Of a stretch of 52,155 nucleotides of DNA, positions 48,854-52,155 are shown piece after piece; the stretch's first letter is position 1, and each line of letters begins with the position of its first letter. The stretch is from JAVEDQ01 sp035468175 (GTDB taxonomy: Bacteria; Actinomycetota; Actinomycetes; Frankiales; Frankiaceae): NCBI GenBank assembly GCA_035468175.1, contig DATITC010000075.1, positions 1 through 52,155 on the forward strand, read 5' to 3'. A model generated the notes under the pieces. The model saw only the letters and a list, made by a program, of their open reading frames with translations, was not told the DNA's origin and made no database searches. The translations under genes and the position numbers were made by a program.

Positions 48854-49755
48854 GTCACAGCACCTTGGCCCTGACTGCGTCGGCCTTTGATGCGCTCCCC
48901 AGCGAGTGCGCGGTTCTGACGCCGGATGGCGTGATTTTGGCGGTGAACCGCGCCTGGCGGTGGTTCGGTGACCAGAACGATGCCGGGGCGCGGTGCGGGG
49001 TCGGGACGAATTACTTGCAGGTGACCGATCGGGCGGCCGCCGCCGGGGATGACGTCGCGTCGGTGGCGTCGTCCGCGCTGGCGGCGGTGTTTAGCGGGGA
49101 TGCCCCGCGGGCGTTGCTGGACTACCCGTGCCATTCACCGGAGCAGGAGCGCTGGTTTCGGCTAGGGGCCGAACCTATGCCCGGGCGGCACGACGTTCTC
49201 GTGGTGCATACCGATATCACCCAGCAGGTCCGCGAAGGTCTTCGCTTGCAGGGCTGGGACGGCGCTGGACGCGGCACGAGCGGGGTGCAGCTGCTGACCT
49301 CGGGGGCGCTACCAGAGAGGTCGGGCCGGCTCGCAGAGCTGGCTGTGCCTCCGGCGCTGTCGGAGGTGCCGGGTGGTCGTCGGTTCGTCCGCTTCGTCCT
49401 GGCCGAGTGGGGCTACGTGAGCGAGGAGGAGGCCGGCAGTCTGCTGGTGACCGAACTGCTGGCCAACGTGGTCCTGCACGCCGGCACGTCGGCGATGGTG
49501 GCGTTGTACGAGGCCGCAGGTTCGGTGGTGCTTTCGGTCACCGACGGGTCGCCCCTGCTGCCGATCATGGCCGGGATCAGCGACTCCACCAGCGGCGGCC
49601 GGGGCCTACGGCTGGTGCGCCTCTATTCCACCCGGCACGGCGTGCAGCTTAACGAGTCCGGCAAGACGATCTGGGCAGTGCTGTCGACGCACGTCACCGA
49701 ACCCGAAGATTCGGCGGCGGCACTGGCAGAGTGGGGCGACTCCTTCGGCAGCTGA
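48850..49755 (+). CDS. PAS-like sensor with RsbW-type HATPase
   Basis: A 301-residue protein. The N-terminal half is a PAS-like domain (AFDALPSECAVLTPDGVILA, AVNRAWRWFGDQN, ERWFRLGAEPMPGRHDVLVV, HTDITQQV). The C-terminal half is an HATPase: GSLLVTELLANVVLHAGTSA, VVLSVTDGSP, SGGRGLRLVRLYSTRHGVQ, GKTIWAVL. It likely couples a signal to an anti-sigma-type or histidine-kinase-like activity; no phosphoacceptor His domain is visible. It begins at an ATG overlapping the HesB-like stop. It is the last clear gene before a 770-bp low-coding stretch. Confidence 0.82.
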   Translation: MSHSTLALTASAFDALPSECAVLTPDGVILAVNRAWRWFGDQNDAGARCGVGTNYLQVTDRAAAAGDDVASVASSALAAVFSGDAPRALLDYPCHSPEQERWFRLGAEPMPGRHDVLVVHTDITQQVREGLRLQGWDGAGRGTSGVQLLTSGALPERSGRLAELAVPPALSEVPGGRRFVRFVLAEWGYVSEEEAGSLLVTELLANVVLHAGTSAMVALYEAAGSVVLSVTDGSPLLPIMAGISDSTSGGRGLRLVRLYSTRHGVQLNESGKTIWAVLSTHVTEPEDSAAALAEWGDSFGS

Positions 49756-50527
49756 CGGCCGGTGGTCGAGGCCGACCGGTTGACCGGTGTCGCTACCACC
49801 ACTACCCCAAGCCGCTTGTCGACAGCGACAACATTTGGCTGCCTTCGCCCTGTGCGTCAGCCGCTTTGAGGCCGCTACGCGGGGTGTGTCTCCGACCAAC
49901 CGGTGCGTTGCTGTCGGGGCGATGGACGTCAGATTCTCCCCAGAAGTCGGGCTGTCTGCCCCCCGGGGCCGGACGGTCGAGGCAAGGGCCTGAGCGCCCA
50001 ATCCGGGGTGATCACGGTGGCAGACCCTGGGCAGTGCCTCGCGCTCCCGGCACTTACCCACGATCGTTCGGGTGCCCCCGGAGTGACCCCACCTGATCTT
50101 GCCCATGAGACAAACCTGCAGGTCAGAGCCGTACTGAACGAGTGGATGGCGGCACTTGAACCTGACTGGCACGGGCCTGTGAGCAGGCGATTCTGCGAAA
50201 GCCTCGCTCAGGACGTCAGGTTGGGTGAGGTTCGAGCAGTGTTCTGCCCCCAAACTTGCCCCCAGAAGATCTTGAAGATGGGGCTCGTCGTGGGGGAGCA
50301 GCGCGGGGCCCCGCCTCGACCTGGGCTCAGCGGAACGGCCTGAGACCAACAGCGCTCTTGCGCGCGCGCCGCTCGACCCTCGGCTTGAGCGCGATCAGCG
50401 GCGTGATCGGTATTCCCGGGTAGCGGCGGGCTGTCGCACCACGCGCAAGTCTTTCGACCGTCCCGGCGCTGGCACCGCTATTTGCGCATCGGTTGCCGAG
50501 CTACCTGACTCGCACTAAGTCGAGTCC
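49756..50527. other. Region without a convincing gene
   Basis: No frame here shows the strong GC-third-position bias of the neighbouring genes or a recognisable domain. A plus-strand open frame (49903-50343) and a start-less minus-strand one (about 50489-50327, ending GLRPFR) are possible remnants. Together with the integrase remnant 1.4 kb to the left, it may be residue of the lost integrative element. Confidence 0.45.
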
Positions 50528-50556
50528 TTGACACTCCCCTTCCTCCTATCAATGAT
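50528..50556 (+). promoter_or_regulatory. Promoter of the tetR-DinB operon
   Basis: TTGACA (50528-50533) is a perfect -35. With a 17-bp spacer the -10 would be AATGAT (50551-50556), lying inside the left operator, so repressor binding should block polymerase. Confidence 0.5.
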
Positions 50557-50580
50557 AGCTACAAAAGCTACCACTGATAG
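50546..50580. promoter_or_regulatory. Two tetO-like operators
   Basis: CTATCAATGATAG (50546-50558) and CTACCACTGATAG (50568-50580) are two copies of a pseudo-palindrome related to tetO, with centres 22 bp apart (two helical turns). The TetR gene starts ten bases after the second. The arrangement fits autoregulation by two repressor dimers. Confidence 0.75.
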
Positions 50581-50590
50581 GAGGAACCCG

Positions 50591-51172
50591 GTGACCACCT
50601 CCGTGGCAGAGCGCCGTTCCCACCGCCGCGACCAGATTCTGGCCGCGGCATGGGAGGTCGCTGCCGAGTCGGGGCTGGGCGCGGTGACGCTGCACGAGGT
50701 GGCCCGACGCGTCGGGATCCGGCAGCCGTCGCTCTACGGCTATGTCGCCTCCAAGCTGGATCTCTACGACGCGATGTTCGGCCAGGCCTACGAACAACTG
50801 CTGGCCCGACTGGGCACGACCTCACCCGCCGGGACGGCTCGGGACCAGCTCGTCCAGCTTTCCCGAGTGGTCCTCGACTTCGCGGTCGAGGACCCGCCGC
50901 GCCAACAGCTGCTGTTCCAGCGGACTATCCCGGGCTTCGAGCCATCGCCTGCGTCCTACGCGCTCGCGAGGCGCCTGGTCGACCGGTGCGTGGGGCTGCT
51001 TTCGGCGCTGGGCGCCGGCAGCGCGGCGCATGTCGACGTCTACACCGCGCTCGTCGCCGGTCTCGGCGCCCAGCAGGTCGCCAACGACCCCGGCGGAGAC
51101 CGCTTCACCCGCCACCTCGAAGCCCTGCTCGCGATGTTTCTCGACCACTTCACCCCAGAGGAGTCGCCATGA
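50591..51172 (+). CDS. TetR family transcriptional regulator
   Basis: A 193-residue repressor. The helix-turn-helix is TLHEVARRVGIRQPSLYGYV, followed by ASKLDLYDAMFGQAYEQLLA; the C-terminal ligand domain (FQRTIPGFEPSPASYALARR) is of the TetR_C type. The GTG at 50591 is supported by AGGAGG immediately upstream, within the second operator. An open frame reaches back to 50528 but crosses the operators. It is expected to repress its own operon from the two tetO-like sites. The TGA overlaps the next ATG. Confidence 0.92.
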   Translation: MTTSVAERRSHRRDQILAAAWEVAAESGLGAVTLHEVARRVGIRQPSLYGYVASKLDLYDAMFGQAYEQLLARLGTTSPAGTARDQLVQLSRVVLDFAVEDPPRQQLLFQRTIPGFEPSPASYALARRLVDRCVGLLSALGAGSAAHVDVYTALVAGLGAQQVANDPGGDRFTRHLEALLAMFLDHFTPEESP

Positions 51173-51948
51173 CCGACACGATGCAGCGCGCGGACCGCCT
51201 CCCGGCCATCGACCACGCTGAGGCGATGCGGCTGACCGCGGCAGAGAACTCCCGACTGCTCGCGCAGCTCAGCGGCCTTACCGATGACCAGTGGACGACG
51301 TTGACCGACTGCACCGGCTGGACGGTCCGCGACGTCGTCGTCCACCTGATCGCCTCGGCGCAAGCGCAGGCCAACCCAATCGAGTTCGTCCGCCAGGTAC
51401 TCGCCGGCCGCCCGCTGACCAAGGAGATCGGCGGCGCGCACTGGGTCGACGGGCTCAACGAGGCGCAGCTACGCGCCCGCACTGACTGGTCCCCCACGAC
51501 GCTGCCGGAGCTGTGGGAGCAGCATTCCGCGGCGGCGCTGAAGGCTCGACGCCGGATGCCGGCGCCGCTCCGCGCTCTACCCGTGCTGCCGATCGGGACC
51601 GGGCTCGGGGTGCACATCGGCTGGCAGCCGGTCGGCTACCTGTTCGACATGGGCTTCACCCGCGACGTCTGGATGCACCGCATCGACATCGCCCGGGCCG
51701 CCGGAACCGAGCCCGAACTCACGCCCGAGCACGACGGCCGCATCCTCGCCGACATCGTGGCCGAGTGGTCACGCCGGCATGCGCAGCCCTACGCCCTCAC
51801 CCTCACCGGACCGGCCGGGGGCGATTACCGCGCCGGCGCGGACAACCAAGCGGGCGACGCGCAGAGCGTCGACGCCGTCGAGTTCGCTGCAACCCTCTCC
51901 GGCCGCGTCGCAGGCAACGGCATCCTCCATCACAAACTCCCCCTCTGA
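51169..51948 (+). CDS. DinB/maleylpyruvate isomerase-type mycothiol-dependent protein
   Basis: A 259-residue member of the maleylpyruvate isomerase N-terminal (MDMPI/DinB_2) family. The helical bundle begins AAENSRLLAQLSGLTDDQWT, with the metal-site His in TGWTVRDVVVHLIASAQAQ, and later the second His in FTRDVWMHRIDIARAAG. Members use mycothiol and a divalent metal for isomerisation or thiol conjugation. The ATG at 51169 overlaps the tetR stop (ATGA), and GAGGAG precedes it, so it is co-translated with its regulator. Its real substrate is unknown but probably is the TetR ligand or a related compound. Confidence 0.88.
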   Translation: MTDTMQRADRLPAIDHAEAMRLTAAENSRLLAQLSGLTDDQWTTLTDCTGWTVRDVVVHLIASAQAQANPIEFVRQVLAGRPLTKEIGGAHWVDGLNEAQLRARTDWSPTTLPELWEQHSAAALKARRRMPAPLRALPVLPIGTGLGVHIGWQPVGYLFDMGFTRDVWMHRIDIARAAGTEPELTPEHDGRILADIVAEWSRRHAQPYALTLTGPAGGDYRAGADNQAGDAQSVDAVEFAATLSGRVAGNGILHHKLPL

Positions 51949-51975
51949 CCCCACACAACCGGAAGGAACACCGTC

Positions 51976-52155
51976 ATGGTCACCACTACCTGGTCTCGTC
52001 CGGTCGACGCCGACCTCAAGACGCTCGCTCAACGCTTCACCGACGACGTCATCAATGCGCAGGACCTCGACAGCACGCTGACCGAGATGGTCGTTGAGGA
52101 TTTCGTCGAGCAAAACCCGCTGCCCGGCCAGGGCCCGGGCCGGGCCGGGCTCGCC
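51976..52155 (+). CDS. SnoaL-like polyketide cyclase/ester cyclase, N-terminal part
   Basis: The first 60 codons of a gene that runs off the window: MVTTTWSRPVDADLKTLAQR, then DVINAQDLDSTLTEMVVEDF and VEQNPLPGQGPGRAGL. This matches the start of SnoaL/NTF2-like ester cyclases, with the usual xxFVxHNP step here as DFVEQNP (Gln for His). GGAAGGA lies seven bases before the ATG. It follows the DinB-like gene by 27 bp and is probably in the same tetR-controlled operon. Confidence 0.75.
   Translation, partial: MVTTTWSRPVDADLKTLAQRFTDDVINAQDLDSTLTEMVVEDFVEQNPLPGQGPGRAGLA

Noticed and set aside
49903..50343. 146-codon plus frame in the low-coding region
   Set aside because: Codon usage unlike the neighbours, no domain, no ribosome site; described instead as part of an empty region.
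50327..50489. Minus-strand open stretch ending ALKPRVERRARKSAVGLRPF plus R
   Set aside because: It looks somewhat protein-like but has no start codon and only about 53 codons; could be a remnant, not supportable as a gene.
1..52155. CRISPR array, rRNA genes, complete insertion sequence or prophage
   Set aside because: No regularly spaced repeats with unique spacers, no rRNA-like sequence and no transposase or phage structural gene were seen.

Overview
The window is chromosomal DNA of a high-GC actinobacterium. Evidence for this is the very GC-rich third codon positions, frequent GTG and TTG starts, a bacterial proteasome activator (Bpa), a mycothiol-type DinB/maleylpyruvate isomerase protein, CrgA, and the ppiA / PH-domain / crgA / DUF881 / pabA-trpG / pknB-pknA-pbpA-rodA-pstP-fhaB-fhaA / tRNA-Leu order, which is close to that of the Mycobacterium tuberculosis oriC neighbourhood (Rv0009 to Rv0020c). 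The multiple PAS/GAF/HATPase proteins and the low similarity of detail to mycobacteria suggest a free-living soil lineage (Frankiales or relatives); that placement is inference.

Region 1 (1-4.2 kb): the N-terminus of an Arg-Asp repeat coiled-coil protein, two single-domain RsbW-like ATPases, a methyltransferase and an Ala/Lys-rich membrane-anchored protein. Region 2 (4.5-20 kb): the growth and division cluster. Cyclophilin, rhomboid protease (apparent CTG start), PH-domain protein, an inverted DnaA-box pair, crgA, DUF881, an AMP-binding pseudoenzyme with a tandem-repeat N-terminus, the glutamine amidotransferase pabA/trpG, then the leftward operon fhaA-fhaB-pstP-rodA-pbpA-pknA-pknB, and tRNA-Leu(CAG). 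The kinases, phosphatase and FHA proteins form a phospho-signalling loop acting on the RodA/PbpA elongation synthase.

Region 3 (20-30 kb): a small ORF, a decayed SpoIIE phosphatase with a one-base frameshift, an NlpC/P60 hydrolase preceded by a c-di-AMP (ydaO-type) riboswitch, an Fpg/Nei glycosylase, a geranylgeranyl-reductase-type flavoprotein, and a leftward operon of a two-domain fatty acyl-CoA reductase, an acyl-CoA dehydrogenase/oxidase and an arginine deiminase. Region 4 (30-43 kb): a haem-oxygenase-fold di-iron protein and a divergent SDR, larB-larC, pheA-serS-HAD, a 16-bp perfect inverted repeat, a gluconolactonase remnant, bpa, two Gly/Pro-rich membrane proteins around a quinone oxidoreductase, and a GT2-GtrA glycosyltransferase.

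Region 5 (43-52 kb): a HATPase plus triple-GAF sensor, a small Imm10-like protein, a third Ser/Thr kinase, tRNA-Ser(TGA) with a broken tyrosine integrase directly at its 3' side (an old integration site), a HesB-like protein overlapping a PAS-HATPase protein, about 770 bp with no convincing gene, and a TetR operon with two tetO-like operators that also carries a DinB/mycothiol protein and the start of a SnoaL-like cyclase. No CRISPR array, complete transposon or prophage is visible. The signals most worth following are the c-di-AMP riboswitch, the FAR/acyl-CoA dehydrogenase/arginine deiminase operon next to a di-iron protein, the AMP-binding pseudoenzyme inserted in the division cluster, and several genes caught in decay.
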